Positions 1-8,916 are shown, numbered from the stretch's first letter. The stretch: 38,179 bases of DNA from Rhodospirillales bacterium (GCA_016872535.1 VGZQ01000026.1:1-38179); one strand, 5' to 3'. Numbers and translations: made by a program. The notes: a model not told the origin generated them from the letters alone.

Positions 1-2
1 CG

Positions 3-350
3 CCTGAACACCGCCTTGCCGCCGACCGGCGCGGCTTGCGTTATCCCAGCGATCTGACCGACGCCGAATGGGCCTTGGTCGCGCCGCTCATTCCGCCGGC
101 CAAGCCCGGCGGGCGCAAGCGCACGGTCAATGTGCGCGAGGTCATCAACGCGATCTTCTATGTGCTGTGGACCGGCTGTCAGTGGCAGGCCCTGCCCAAG
201 GATCTGACGCCACGCAGCACAGTCTATGACTACTTCGATCTGTGGGACTGGGACGGCACGCTGGAGCGGCTGCATCATGCGCTCTATGTTCAAGAGCGCG
301 AACGTCAAGGCCGCGAGCCGAGCAGCAGGGCATTGTTTTCGAAGGGCTGA
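3..350 (+). pseudogene. Truncated IS5-family transposase (N-terminal fragment)
   Basis: The reading frame is open from the left edge of the window, so the true start lies outside it; the first internal start is a TTG at 36. The translation has the N-terminal DUF4096-type domain of IS5-group transposases: YPSDLTDAEWALVAPLIPP, then a conserved Trp-rich stretch (GCQWQALP) and the YDYFDLW region. After the VQERERQGRE segment, at about base 317, the similarity stops. The frame then runs through about ten unrelated residues to a stop at 348-350. The catalytic DDE domain that should follow is missing, so this is an inactive remnant, not a working element. I cannot see terminal inverted repeats or a target duplication. 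The assignment to the IS5 group is by recognition of the motif. Confidence 0.8.
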
Positions 351-719
351 CACCCCGCAAAACCCGTTTGGGGCGCGCGGCGTCGCGCGACTCTTTCCGC
401 GCATGCGCTCTTGCCCGCACCGCTACCGTCATTTGCGCGGCTGGGTCATCGTTGATGGCGGGTTGCAGCACAAAGCGGAGGAAAGAGCAGAGCACAACGG
501 TAAAGCCGGGCAAACTCCGCAATGCACTGAAAGAACTCGACTCCGTGCAGCTTTATCCCAACGGGAGCGGTTAAGTCGGAAAGAGACGGAGACGGGAAAA
601 TGGGGGTGCTCGGCACCCATGGCCGGTCTCCGCAGTAAACCCACCTTTCGGAAAACCTTCGGAGAGCAAAAGAAATTCTGCAGCGGCCCGAGGCAGAACC
701 CGAGTTGTTCAAATAGTAT
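351..719. other. Gene-free stretch between the IS remnant and tRNA-Ser
   Basis: About 370 bases without a credible gene. Open frames on both strands here overlap one another, lack Shine-Dalgarno sequences and resemble no family I know. One runs straight through the tRNA gene. The only structure I see is a short hairpin at 604-618, listed separately. The stretch may be decayed mobile-element or flanking DNA. Confidence 0.5.
604..618 (-). terminator. Possible terminator downstream of tRNA-Ser
   Basis: A perfect 6-bp stem GGGTGC/GCACCC closes a 3-base loop. On the minus strand it is followed by CC and then ATTTT. It lies about 100 bases past the 3' end of tRNA-Ser, so it could end that transcript. 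The T-tract is short and the call is weak. Confidence 0.3.
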
Positions 720-809
720 TGGCGGAGGGAGTGGGATTCGAACCCACGATACGGTTTCCCGTATACACGCTTTCCAAGCGTGCGCCTTAAGCCACTCGGC
801 CATCCCTCC
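720..809 (-). tRNA. tRNA-Ser (anticodon GGA)
   Basis: Read on the minus strand this is a 90-nt class II tRNA. The 7-bp acceptor stem is GGAGGGA/TCCCTCC with G as discriminator base and an encoded CCA at 722-720. The D-arm is GCCGAGTGG...AAGGC, and the anticodon loop TTGGAAA gives anticodon GGA, reading UCC and UCU serine codons. A long variable arm (TATACGGGAAACCGTAT) forms a stem, as expected for tRNA-Ser. The T-arm is GGGTTCGAATCCC. Everything needed for a functional tRNA is present. The IS remnant lies about 370 bases downstream of it. Confidence 0.97.
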
Positions 810-966
810 GGTCGTTTGTCGAGCGACAAGGGCCCCCCGCGCGACGGGCGCACCATATCGGAGCGGGCACGGACCGGCAACGGGCGGGGCTGGCTGAAAT
901 CTCCCCGATAATCGCGCCCGCCCACATCCCTTGCCCTCGGGGCGGTTCCTGGCCCATAACGGCCCC

Positions 967-1518
967 ATGCGCGCGGGGATTCTCACGGTCGGCGTCGTCC
1001 TTCTTGGCCTCGCCTTTTTGTCGCTGGCGGGCGAGATCGCCGTTCGCGGTCCGATCGAGACGCGCGGTCTCTATCTCTCGGCGGAGGAGCTTTGGGCCGG
1101 GCTCGCGCCCCAATCCCACGCCGAATTCCGCTCGTGGTTCCGTTCCGCCGCTCGTCCGCTCTGGACGTTCGGCTTCGAGCCGCTTCTCAAGGCGCCCGCG
1201 TGGCTGCTGCTCGGGCTGCCGGGAGTTCTCGCCGTCGTCTACGGCCGCCGCCGCGACACCACGCCGACGGACATCGATCCCGACGAAGTGTTTCTGTACG
1301 AAGAACTCGCCAAGCGCGCCAAGGAAGAGGGTCACGCCAACGCCGACGATCGCTTCCCCGCGGACGACTATGCGGCGGCCGAGGCGTCCGCGCGCGAAGC
1401 CGCCGCCGATCTCGCGCGGAACCCCATCGTTGCGCCTCCTGGCGAATCGCGCAACGCAAGCCCGGCACCGGAATCGGATACCGCTAAACCGCCGCCCGTC
1501 AATCGTCCCCTGTCTTGA
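967..1518 (+). CDS. Hypothetical membrane protein with a charged, proline-rich tail
   Basis: I do not recognise the family. From the ATG at 967 the product is 183 residues; a TTG at 931 in the same frame is possible but less likely. Neither start has a convincing Shine-Dalgarno sequence. Residues 1-22 form a hydrophobic segment ([21 protein letters not shown]). A second one lies at roughly 78-92 ([18 protein letters not shown]), followed by a basic RRR. The soluble part between them would be periplasmic, with the C-terminal half cytoplasmic: acidic ([13 protein letters not shown]), then Ala/Glu-rich, then Pro/Ala-rich. The last 20 bases overlap the end of convergent lepA. Codon use matches the neighbours, so I take it as a real gene of unknown function. 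Confidence 0.65.
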   Translation: MRAGILTVGVVLLGLAFLSLAGEIAVRGPIETRGLYLSAEELWAGLAPQSHAEFRSWFRSAARPLWTFGFEPLLKAPAWLLLGLPGVLAVVYGRRRDTTPTDIDPDEVFLYEELAKRAKEEGHANADDRFPADDYAAAEASAREAAADLARNPIVAPPGESRNASPAPESDTAKPPPVNRPLS

Positions 1519-3304
1519 GGGCGGCCAGGAACGCCGACTGCGGAATCTCGACCTTGCCGAACTGGCGCATCCGCTTTTTGCCTTCCTTCTGTTTTTCGAG
1601 CAGCTTTCTTTTGCGCGTGATGTCGCCGCCGTAGCATTTCGCGGTCACGTCCTTGCGCAGCGCGCTTACGGTTTCGCGCGCGATGACCCGCCCGCCGATC
1701 GCCGCCTGAATGGCGATCTTGAACAGCTGGCGCGGGATCAAATCCTTGAGCCGCTCGCAAATCTGCCGGCCGCGCGATTCGGCGTGCGAACGATGGGCGA
1801 TGAACGCGAGCGCGTCGACCGGGTCGCCGTTGACCAGGATCGTAATCTTGACCAAGTCGCCTTCGCGGTAAGGGGTCAACTCGTAATCGAAGCTCGCATA
1901 GCCGCGCGAGACGGATTTGAGCCGATCGTAGAAATCGAATACCACCTCGTTGAGCGGCAGGTTGTAGATCAGCATGACCCGGTCGCCGACGTAGGTCAGC
2001 TCCACCTGTTCGCCGCGCCGGTCCTCGCAGAGCTTGAGGATGCCGCCGAGGTGCGCGTCGGGCACCATGATGGTGGCCTTGATCCAAGGTTCCTCGATTC
2101 GGGAGATGCGCGCGGGATCGGGCATGTCGACCGGATTGTGCAGTTCCTTCGTCGTACCGTCGGTGAGGTGGACACGGTAGACGACGCTCGGCGCGGTGGT
2201 GACCAGATCGAGGTTGAATTCGCGCTCGAGCCGTTCCTGCACGATCTCGAGGTGCAGCAGGCCGAGGAACCCGCAACGAAAACCGAAGCCGAGAGCGGCG
2301 GACGATTCGGTCTCGAAGTGGAAGCTGGCGTCGTTGAGACGAAGTTTCTGCAGGGAATCGCGCAAATCCTCGAATTGCGCGGCGTCCGAGGGATAAAGAC
2401 CGCAGAACACCACCGGGACGGAGGGCTTGAAGCCCGGCAGCGGTTCGGCGCAAGGGCTTCGGGCATCGGTGACGGTGTCGCCGACATGGGTGTCGGCCAC
2501 CGTCTTGATCGCGGCGGTGAGAAAGCCGACTTCGCCGGGGCCGAGTTCGTCCACTTTCATCGGCTTCGGCGTGAACACGCCCACCTGTTCGACTTGGTAA
2601 TCCGCGCCCGTCGCCATCAGTCGGATTTTCATGCCCCGGCGGATGGTCCCGTCCTTGATGCGAACCAGGATCATGACCCCGAGGTAGGAATCGTACCAGG
2701 AATCGACCAGGAGGGCGCGCAAGGTTGCGTTGCGCTCGCCCGCGGGCGGCGGCAGCCGCGTGACGATCGCTTCCAGCACCAGATCGACGCCAAGGCCGCT
2801 TTTGGCGGAAATCGGAATCGCGTTCGACGCGTCGAGACCGATCACATCCTCGATCTGCTTGCGGACTTTTTCGGGTTCGGCGGCGGGCAGATCGATCTTG
2901 TTGAGGATCGGCACGATTTCGAGATCGTTGCCGATGGCGAGATAGGCGTTGGCCAGCGTTTGCGCCTCGACCCCCTGGGTCGCATCGACCACGAGCAACG
3001 CGCCTTCGCACGCGGCGAGCGAACGGCTGACCTCGTAGGCGAAATCCACGTGGCCGGGGGTGTCCATCAGGTTGAGCTGGTAGGCTCTGCCGTCTTTGGC
3101 GGTGTAGGCCAGCCGCACGGTCTGCGCCTTGATGGTGATGCCGCGCTCGCGCTCGATATCCATGGAATCGAGCACTTGCTCGCGCATTTCGCGTTCGGGC
3201 AGCGCGCCGCACATCTGGATCAACCGGTCGGCGAGCGTCGACTTGCCGTGGTCGATGTGGGCGACGATCGAAAAATTGCGGATCAGCGAGAGATCGGTCG
3301 TCAT
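1499..3304 (-). CDS. lepA: Elongation factor 4 (back-translocating GTPase LepA)
   Basis: A 601-residue translational GTPase of full family length. LepA binds ribosomes and can move tRNAs back by one step, which helps elongation under stress and in 30S maturation. The chosen ATG at 3304 gives the N-terminus [20 protein letters not shown]; an upstream start at 3322 is in frame but adds six residues not typical of the family. The G1 loop is AHIDHGKST at residues 15-23. G2 (RERGITI), G3 (DTPGH) and G4 (NKID) follow. The C-terminal LepA-specific domain ends with the Lys-rich [24 protein letters not shown], the signature separating LepA from EF-G. The gene stands alone; its end overlaps the convergent membrane-protein gene by 20 bp. 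Confidence 0.98.
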   Translation of the reverse strand: MTTDLSLIRNFSIVAHIDHGKSTLADRLIQMCGALPEREMREQVLDSMDIERERGITIKAQTVRLAYTAKDGRAYQLNLMDTPGHVDFAYEVSRSLAACEGALLVVDATQGVEAQTLANAYLAIGNDLEIVPILNKIDLPAAEPEKVRKQIEDVIGLDASNAIPISAKSGLGVDLVLEAIVTRLPPPAGERNATLRALLVDSWYDSYLGVMILVRIKDGTIRRGMKIRLMATGADYQVEQVGVFTPKPMKVDELGPGEVGFLTAAIKTVADTHVGDTVTDARSPCAEPLPGFKPSVPVVFCGLYPSDAAQFEDLRDSLQKLRLNDASFHFETESSAALGFGFRCGFLGLLHLEIVQERLEREFNLDLVTTAPSVVYRVHLTDGTTKELHNPVDMPDPARISRIEEPWIKATIMVPDAHLGGILKLCEDRRGEQVELTYVGDRVMLIYNLPLNEVVFDFYDRLKSVSRGYASFDYELTPYREGDLVKITILVNGDPVDALAFIAHRSHAESRGRQICERLKDLIPRQLFKIAIQAAIGGRVIARETVSALRKDVTAKCYGGDITRKRKLLEKQKEGKKRMRQFGKVEIPQSAFLAALKTGDD

Positions 3305-3518
3305 GGGCCGCGCTTCTAGCATTCCGGACAGGTCAAGGCCATAGGCCGCGCGGCCGTTGGGGCGGCGATTTGTTGCGGGGGTGCAAGGAGCGGGCTATCC
3401 TTGCCTGACCTTGCCGCGGGGGTAGTTTTCCGCAGGCCGCCTCTGGCCGTACGGTTCGGTCGCGGTAGGGCGGCAAAATAAAGCGACTTCAAACGCAGAA
3501 CAGGGAGCCACCCGACCA

Positions 3519-4616
3519 ATGAAACGGCGTCAATTCTTCAGGACCGCCGGCGTGGCCGGCATCGCTGCCACCGCCCTGGCCAGACCCGCCATCGCGCAGG
3601 GCCAGCCGGAGATCAAATGGCGCCTCGCCTCCAGCTTCCCCAAGAGCCTCGATACCCTCTACGGCGCGGCCGAGGTCGTTGCCAAGCGCGTCGCCGCAAT
3701 GACCGACAACAAGTTCCAGATCCAGGTGTTCGCGGGGGGCGAAGTCGTGCCCGGGCTGCAGGTTCTGGACGCGGTTCAGGCCGGCACCGTCGAGTGCGGC
3801 CACACCGCCCTCTACTACTACGTAGGGAAGGATCCGACGTTTGCCTTCGATACCGCCATCCCCTTCGGCTTGAACTGCCGCATGCAGACGGCGTGGATAC
3901 TTCAGGGCGGCGGGCTCGAACTGATCCGAGAGTTTCTCAAGAGCTACAACGTCGTCAACTTCCCGTGCGGCAACACCGGCGCGCAGATGGGCGGATGGTA
4001 TCGCAAGGAAATCAAGAAAATTGACGATCTCAAGGGACTCAAGATGCGGATCGGCGGATTCGCCGGACAAGTATTGAGCCGGGTCGGCGTGGTGCCGCAA
4101 CAGATCGCGGGCGGCGACATCTATCCGGCCCTGGAAAAAGGCACCATCGATGCGGCCGAATGGGTCGGCCCCTACGACGACGAAAAACTCGGCTTCCACA
4201 AGGTCGCGAAATACTACTACTACCCCGGCTGGTGGGAAGGCGGGCCGCAGCTTTCATTAGTCGTCGGTCTCAGGCAATGGGAAAGCCTGCCGCCGGCCTA
4301 TAAGGCGGCGCTGGAGACGGCCTGTCACGAAGGCTATAACTGGATGATCGCCAAGTATGACGCCGGAAATCCGGCGGCGTTGAAGCGTCTGGTCGCCGGT
4401 GGTGCCCAGATGCGGGCTTTTCCGAAGGAGGTGATGGACGCGTGTTTCCAGGCGGCCAACGAGCTGTACGCCGAAACCGCGGCCAAGAACGCCAGCTTCA
4501 AGAAAATCTACGACGCGTTCGTGAAATTCCGCGAGGATCAGTTTACCTGGTGGCAGTTCGCCGAGGCCCGGTTCGACGGCTACATGATCGGCGCTACGCG
4601 TCCCAAAAGGGGATAG
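3519..4616 (+). CDS. TRAP transporter periplasmic solute-binding protein, TakP/DctP family
   Basis: A 365-residue extracytoplasmic binding protein for a tripartite ATP-independent periplasmic transporter. The N-terminus has a Tat-like signal (KRRQFF, then a hydrophobic stretch ending ARPAIAQ), as in many alphaproteobacterial DctP proteins. The body follows the DctP fold: LASSFPKSLDTLYGAAEVVA at the start, the conserved ligand arginine region LKMRIGG (Arg about 177), and the stretch AAEWVGPYDDEKLGF. That last stretch is characteristic of the TakP branch, which binds 2-oxoacids such as pyruvate and 2-oxobutyrate. The substrate is therefore inferred, not shown. The membrane subunits lie just downstream but on the opposite strand, across a shared terminator. 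No close Shine-Dalgarno is obvious beyond AGGGAG about 14 bases upstream. Confidence 0.9.
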   Translation: MKRRQFFRTAGVAGIAATALARPAIAQGQPEIKWRLASSFPKSLDTLYGAAEVVAKRVAAMTDNKFQIQVFAGGEVVPGLQVLDAVQAGTVECGHTALYYYVGKDPTFAFDTAIPFGLNCRMQTAWILQGGGLELIREFLKSYNVVNFPCGNTGAQMGGWYRKEIKKIDDLKGLKMRIGGFAGQVLSRVGVVPQQIAGGDIYPALEKGTIDAAEWVGPYDDEKLGFHKVAKYYYYPGWWEGGPQLSLVVGLRQWESLPPAYKAALETACHEGYNWMIAKYDAGNPAALKRLVAGGAQMRAFPKEVMDACFQAANELYAETAAKNASFKKIYDAFVKFREDQFTWWQFAEARFDGYMIGATRPKRG

Positions 4617-4642
4617 CCGGCCTGTACACCTCGACGACGTTC

Positions 4643-4665
4643 GACCCCGCCATCGCGGCGGGGTC
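4643..4665. terminator. Rho-independent terminator shared by convergent TRAP genes
   Basis: A 9-bp GC-rich stem GACCCCGCC/GGCGGGGTC with a 5-base loop. It is followed on the plus strand by TTCTCTTTT. It lies 27 bases after the binding-protein stop codon and 38 bases beyond the end of the convergent large-permease gene. The T-run serves the plus strand; use in the other direction is possible but less supported. Confidence 0.85.
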
Positions 4666-4702
4666 TTCTCTTTTAGGGCAAGCGGCAACGCGCCGGTCGG
4701 AC

Positions 4703-6316
4703 TCAGCGCTTGGGTTCGGGCTCAACCTGTGGCGTGTCGAGGTCGTAGGCCGGTTCGGGACTCTCGATGATGATCGTATTCAGATCCACGTCCAACGGCG
4801 CGTGCAGAAAGACGGTCACCAGCTTCGGATAGGCGATCACCAAGCCGACCATGACGAGCTGGAGCAGCACCCACGGGATTGCGCCCCAATAGATGTCGGA
4901 ACTGCGCACCTCGGGCGGCGCGACGCCGCGCAGGTAGAACAAGGCGAAGCCGAACGGCGGGTGCATGAACGACGTTTGCATGTTGACGCACACCATGACG
5001 CCGAACCAGATCAACGCGGCATCCGGGCCGACGATCGGCGCCAGGAGTTTCTGCGCGGTCGGAGCAATCAAGGGCAAAACGATGAACGCGATCTCGAAGA
5101 AATCGAGGAAAAACGCAAGGAAGAAGATGAACAGGTTGATGAAGATCAGAAATCCCCAAACGCCGCCCGGAATCGAAGTCAGCAGGTGCTCGATCCAAAC
5201 GCCGCCGCCGATGCCTTGGAACACGGTCGAGAAGGCAGTCGCTCCGATGAGGATAAAGACGACCATGGCGGTCAGGCGCATGGTCCGCTGGTAAGCCTGC
5301 ACGATTAAGTCGCGCAAATCGTCGAGCCTGATCGCCTTCACCACGAGCCAAGCGACGGCAAGATAAGCTACGGCGAGAGCGATCCGAAAGAGAAGATGAA
5401 TGTCCTTGAGAAAAATAACGGCCGCGACGGCGACACCGACACCGGCGGTGCCGATCCACATGGCCCAGCGGCCGTCGCGCCCCAACTTCGGATGGTGCAG
5501 CACCGCGAGGACGAGGGCGCCGACCGCCCCGACTGCGCCCGCTTCCGTCGGAGTGGCGAGGCCCAGCATCATCGTGCCGAGCACCAGGAAAATGAGCACG
5601 GCCGACGGGATGATGCCGGCCAGGCATTTAAGCCACAGCGCCCAGCCCTGCAATGTCCGGTCGGCTTTGGGCACCGGCGGCATCCACTCGGGCTTGGCAA
5701 GGCCAAGCAAGAACGTATAACCGGCGAAAAGCGCTATTTGCAGCAGCGACGGGCCCCAGGCGCCGAGATACATGTCGCCCACGGATTTGCCGAGTTGATC
5801 GGCCAAAACCACCAGCACCAGGGACGGCGGGACGAGTTGGGTAATGGTTCCCGATGCCGCCAGCACGCCCGTCGCGTAGCGCATGTTGTACTTGTAGCGC
5901 ATCATGACCGGAAGCGAGATCAGCGCCATGGCGATGACCTGCGCGGCAACCGTGCCCGTGACCGCGCCGAGGATGAACCCGACCAGAATGACCGAATATC
6001 CCAGGCCGCCGCGGGCGGGACCGAACAGTTGTCCCATGGAATCGAGCATGTCCTCCGCCAAACCGCAGCGTTCCAGGATCATGCCCATGAACGTGAAAAA
6101 AGGGATGGCCAACAGCAAGTCGTTGGATAAAACCCCGCCGAAGATGCGCAGCGGAATCGCGCCCAGGAAGTCGACGGGAAAGAGTCCGATTTCGATCCCG
6201 ATCAATCCGAAAAACAGGCCGACGGCGGCAAGCGAGAATGCCACCGGGTAGCCGATCAGGGTAAACACCACCAGGCCGCCGAACATCAAGAGCGGCATCA
6301 GGCCGCCGGCGGTCAC
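4703..6316 (-). CDS. TRAP transporter large permease subunit (DctM family)
   Basis: A 537-residue integral membrane protein with many hydrophobic segments. It forms the ion-coupled translocation channel that takes up the solute delivered by the periplasmic binding protein. DctM hallmarks are visible: the N-terminal LLMFGGLVVFTLIGYPVAFSLA, then IPFFTFMGMILERCGLAEDM and GAVTGTVAAQVIAM. The C-terminal half has FFLDFFEIAFIVLPLIAP and MQTSFMHPPFGFALFYLRG, typical of the TakM-like branch. It is longer than the usual 425 or so residues because of an extra hydrophobic block in the middle (about 255-340), also a feature of that branch. The GTG start overlaps the stop of the small-subunit gene (GTGA), so the two are translationally coupled. 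The binding protein is encoded convergently. Confidence 0.93.
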   Translation of the reverse strand: MTAGGLMPLLMFGGLVVFTLIGYPVAFSLAAVGLFFGLIGIEIGLFPVDFLGAIPLRIFGGVLSNDLLLAIPFFTFMGMILERCGLAEDMLDSMGQLFGPARGGLGYSVILVGFILGAVTGTVAAQVIAMALISLPVMMRYKYNMRYATGVLAASGTITQLVPPSLVLVVLADQLGKSVGDMYLGAWGPSLLQIALFAGYTFLLGLAKPEWMPPVPKADRTLQGWALWLKCLAGIIPSAVLIFLVLGTMMLGLATPTEAGAVGAVGALVLAVLHHPKLGRDGRWAMWIGTAGVGVAVAAVIFLKDIHLLFRIALAVAYLAVAWLVVKAIRLDDLRDLIVQAYQRTMRLTAMVVFILIGATAFSTVFQGIGGGVWIEHLLTSIPGGVWGFLIFINLFIFFLAFFLDFFEIAFIVLPLIAPTAQKLLAPIVGPDAALIWFGVMVCVNMQTSFMHPPFGFALFYLRGVAPPEVRSSDIYWGAIPWVLLQLVMVGLVIAYPKLVTVFLHAPLDVDLNTIIIESPEPAYDLDTPQVEPEPKR

Positions 6317-6852
6317 TGGAGCGGCCTTTCATAGCGGGAATCGACGGCGATCCGGCCGCGCAGCGCGGCAATGCGCTTGATGATCTGGGAGATCCCTTGC
6401 GCGGCGAGCAAGACGAAGCCGCAAGGCACGAGAAATTTGACCGGCCAGCGGACCAGCCCTCCGGCGTTGTTCGATTGTTCGTTGATGAGGAAGGACTCGT
6501 AAAAAAACGGCCATGAAAGCCAGGCCATCAGCAGGCACATCGGCAGGAGGAAGAACAGGGTTCCGAATATTTCGACCCAATGCTTCGCCGTGTCGGAGTA
6601 ACACAGATATATAATGTCGATGCGGATATGCTCGTTGCGCCGCAGGGTCAATGACGTTCCCAGCAGGACGGCGGCCGCGAACATGTACCATTGCACCTCA
6701 AGAAAGGCATTGGAGCTTATGCCGAAGGCATAGCGGATCATGGCGTTGGCGGCACTGACGGCGCAGGACAAAACGATCATCCAGCCGGCGAATCGGCCGA
6801 AATGATCGTTGATCCAATCGATCGCGCGGCTCAGTCGGAGAAGCGCTTGCAT
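6313..6852 (-). CDS. TRAP transporter small permease subunit (DctQ family)
   Basis: A four-helix membrane protein of 179 residues from the ATG at 6852; an upstream start at 6894 would add 14 polar residues with no family support. Hydrophobic segments occur at about 20-40 (GWMIVLSCAVSAANAMIRYA), 50-68 (EVQWYMFAAAVLLGTSLTL), 90-115 (EIFGTLFFLLPMCLLMAWLSW) and 140-160. The EVQWYMFAA and RRNEHIRIDI motifs are characteristic of DctQ. In TRAP systems this subunit associates with the large permease and helps dock the binding protein. It precedes and overlaps the large-subunit gene by 4 bp. Confidence 0.9.
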   Translation of the reverse strand: MQALLRLSRAIDWINDHFGRFAGWMIVLSCAVSAANAMIRYAFGISSNAFLEVQWYMFAAAVLLGTSLTLRRNEHIRIDIIYLCYSDTAKHWVEIFGTLFFLLPMCLLMAWLSWPFFYESFLINEQSNNAGGLVRWPVKFLVPCGFVLLAAQGISQIIKRIAALRGRIAVDSRYERPLQ

Positions 6853-6940
6853 CAGGATCGGTTCCGGCGAACGCGAGGCGCCGCCTCGGTGCAACCCCGT
6901 TTCGGTCCCGCATCCGGCTCGCGCGGCGGCTCGATGGCGA

Positions 6941-7240
6941 TCAAACGAGTTTCGCCAAAAGCCGTACGAGGACGTCCTTGGCGAAATACAACGCCAAAAT
7001 CAGGACGACCGGGGATATGTCGATGCCGCCGAGATCGGGAATTATGCGTCGAATCGGACGCAAGGCGGGCTCCGTCGCCCGGTACGTGAATTCGAGCACG
7101 TAATAGACGAATCGATTGGAGGTGTTGATGACGCGAAAATGCACCAGCCAACTTGCCGCTACGCCGATGATCACGACCCAGATATATAATTCGACCGCGG
7201 TCGAAACGAGGGCGATGAGCGGCGCGACGACGACATCCAT
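6941..7240 (-). CDS. YggT family membrane protein
   Basis: A 99-residue protein with two hydrophobic hairpin segments: IALVSTAVELYIWVVIIGV near the start and SPVVLILALYFAKDVLVRLL near the end. Between them lies the conserved YggT stretch FVYYVLEFTYRATEPALRPIRRIIPDLGGIDISP, abbreviated here from residues about 44-77. YggT proteins are small inner-membrane proteins, often next to cell-division or proC-type genes, linked to membrane organisation or osmotic tolerance; the molecular function is not settled. The gene sits 88 bases upstream of the TRAP small subunit on the same strand, but nothing ties it functionally to the transporter. Start ATG 7240. Confidence 0.88.
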   Translation of the reverse strand: MDVVVAPLIALVSTAVELYIWVVIIGVAASWLVHFRVINTSNRFVYYVLEFTYRATEPALRPIRRIIPDLGGIDISPVVLILALYFAKDVLVRLLAKLV

Positions 7241-7325
7241 GGCTTGCGGATTCCCATGTTTTCCCGTCGGTTAAGGGGTGCCGACCAGCCTAACAATGCT
7301 GCCCGTCGCCGCGCAAGTCCGAGGT

Positions 7326-8672
7326 TTAGCGGGCGGAGACGCGGTTGTCGGATTTTCTGCAATATGGCCCGACGATCCAGGCCACGGCGATCATCGCCAC
7401 CGCGCCCGCGACGCCATGCAGCGCGTTGCCGACCATCAGGGAGATATTGCTTTCCTGGTAGGCCAACGGGAACAAGATGCCGATGGTCAGCAGAGGCAGG
7501 ATAGGACTTCGTGTTCCGGCTGTACCGCGGCGGGCCAAACCTCCGAGGATGAAACCGGAAAGACCCAAGCCGAGAACGACGCCTACCAAGCCGAAATTAA
7601 TGTAAAACTCGACAACCCAAGGCAGGTTGATCGATGTCGTCATATCGCCGGGACTGAGAATCCGGTAAAGATGCCCGATCTGGTTACCGATGTCCTCGCG
7701 CGGTTTCTCCGGCCAAACGAATCGCGGGATCGGTACGTACAACAACGGGCGCAAGGTTTCGCCCGCGAAGAAAGGCACCCGAGCGGGCGTTTCCGAAACC
7801 GCGCGGTCAAGCAAGCGAACGGTTGAAATACGCCGCAGCACCTGGTCACGCGCCCAGGAAATTCCCGCGTTCGCGAAATTGATGCGATCCGCGTTCGATC
7901 GGCATGTTTCGAAAGCAGATGCGAAAACTCGGCGGGCAAGCGGCGGTTCGATGTTAAGTTCGGACTGGCATATTTTCACTATTTCCAGCGGCAGGGGCGT
8001 TCGCTTGAACGGATATACCGACAGAATCAACGCGAACAATATTCCCCAGATCAGCCATTTACGCCGGCCGTAGATCACTTCCAAAATTCCAAGAAACAGG
8101 ACGCCGAGAAACAACAATGTCCCCTGGCGAAGAGGCGCCAGGGACAGCAATACGAAAACGAGCGCGCCGTAACCGATCCAGCGCGCGAGGCGCGAGACGG
8201 ACCGGGTGATTTGCCCGTGACGGACGGCGGCCAAGGAAAAAAAGAACGCGCTGTGAGATAGCTGATAGACAATCGGCGGGCGTATCTCGAGAAGGTAAAA
8301 CATTGCGACTGCAAAGAGATTGAAAGCGCACAACAGATACAGAATATCGGTCTTGACCAAGGAGAAATCCGGCGGAGGGGTTTCCGCCGAACGGGCCGCC
8401 CGAATTCGTGCGGCGCGAATTCCCGATAGATAGCCGAGAATCAGGGCGGCAACCCCCGCGCCGAGCACCGCGAACGTCGCAAGCCCGATCGGGGTCGCGT
8501 AATAGCCATGGATCTCTCCCGGAACCGGCTGGGGGAATAATGTCGAATGCTGGGTTAACCCGCTGACGACGTAAAAAACGAAATAGTAGGCCAGCGACAG
8601 GATCAGCAGGATCACCGGAAATCTTTCGAAGGTTGGAGATTGTGTTTGCATGGCCGGAACGGACGTTGACAT
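7326..8672 (-). CDS. Wzy-like O-antigen/oligosaccharide repeat-unit polymerase
   Basis: A 448-residue polytopic membrane protein with about 10-12 hydrophobic segments and one large hydrophilic loop at roughly residues 225-330. The loop ends with IPRFVWPEKPRE, a motif I associate with Wzy/EpsG-type polysaccharide polymerases. It is followed by the membrane segment PWVVEFYINFGLVGVVLGLG, also typical of that group. Such enzymes join lipid-linked oligosaccharide repeats on the periplasmic side of the inner membrane. No glycosyltransferase, flippase or chain-length regulator lies nearby, so the gene is an orphan here. Its base composition looks slightly less GC-rich than its neighbours, consistent with transfer. 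An O-antigen ligase is the alternative. Start ATG 8672. Confidence 0.6.
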   Translation of the reverse strand: MSTSVPAMQTQSPTFERFPVILLILSLAYYFVFYVVSGLTQHSTLFPQPVPGEIHGYYATPIGLATFAVLGAGVAALILGYLSGIRAARIRAARSAETPPPDFSLVKTDILYLLCAFNLFAVAMFYLLEIRPPIVYQLSHSAFFFSLAAVRHGQITRSVSRLARWIGYGALVFVLLSLAPLRQGTLLFLGVLFLGILEVIYGRRKWLIWGILFALILSVYPFKRTPLPLEIVKICQSELNIEPPLARRVFASAFETCRSNADRINFANAGISWARDQVLRRISTVRLLDRAVSETPARVPFFAGETLRPLLYVPIPRFVWPEKPREDIGNQIGHLYRILSPGDMTTSINLPWVVEFYINFGLVGVVLGLGLSGFILGGLARRGTAGTRSPILPLLTIGILFPLAYQESNISLMVGNALHGVAGAVAMIAVAWIVGPYCRKSDNRVSAR

Positions 8673-8755
8673 GGGGATCGAAAAGATCCGGCAACGTCGG
8701 GAAATGGTTATATTATGGCGTACCTCTTTCCAATGTCTGAAGAAAGCGGGGTTTC

Positions 8756-8784
8756 TTGACAGGGCATGGAGGGCTCCCCATTAT
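8756..8784 (+). promoter_or_regulatory. Sigma70-type promoter for tRNA-Ala
   Basis: A perfect -35 TTGACA (8756-8761) is separated by exactly 17 bases from a -10-like CATTAT (8779-8784). It is about 56 bases upstream of the mature tRNA-Ala 5' end on the same strand, and no other plus-strand gene lies between. Confidence 0.75.
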
Positions 8785-8840
8785 GCGCCCCGCTTCGCGG
8801 GAAATGGGGGCTGGACCGTCCATCCCGCCACCCGGTTTCC

Positions 8841-8916
8841 GGGGCCGTAGCTCAGTTGGGAGAGCGCCTCGTTCGCAATGAGGAGGTCAGGGGTTCGACT
8901 CCCCTCGGCTCCACCA
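8841..8916 (+). tRNA. tRNA-Ala (anticodon CGC)
   Basis: A 76-nt tRNA with encoded CCA. The acceptor stem is GGGGCCG/CGGCTCC with A as discriminator. The D-arm is GCTCAGTTGGGAGAGC, and the anticodon stem CCTCG/TGAGG closes loop TTCGCAA, giving anticodon CGC. The T-arm is GGGGTTCGACTCCCC. It reads GCG alanine codons, which are common in this GC-rich genome. A good promoter lies just upstream. It stands between the divergent polymerase gene and the convergent end of the sox operon. Confidence 0.97.

Noticed and set aside
226-897. Open frame running from the IS remnant through tRNA-Ser
   Set aside because: It crosses a well-formed tRNA on the opposite strand and shows no protein-family pattern.
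1004-3319. 771-codon open frame on the plus strand opposite lepA
   Set aside because: It is the complement of a clear GTP-binding factor, is rich in Arg, Asp and His as expected of an antisense GC-rich frame, has no ribosome site and resembles no family.
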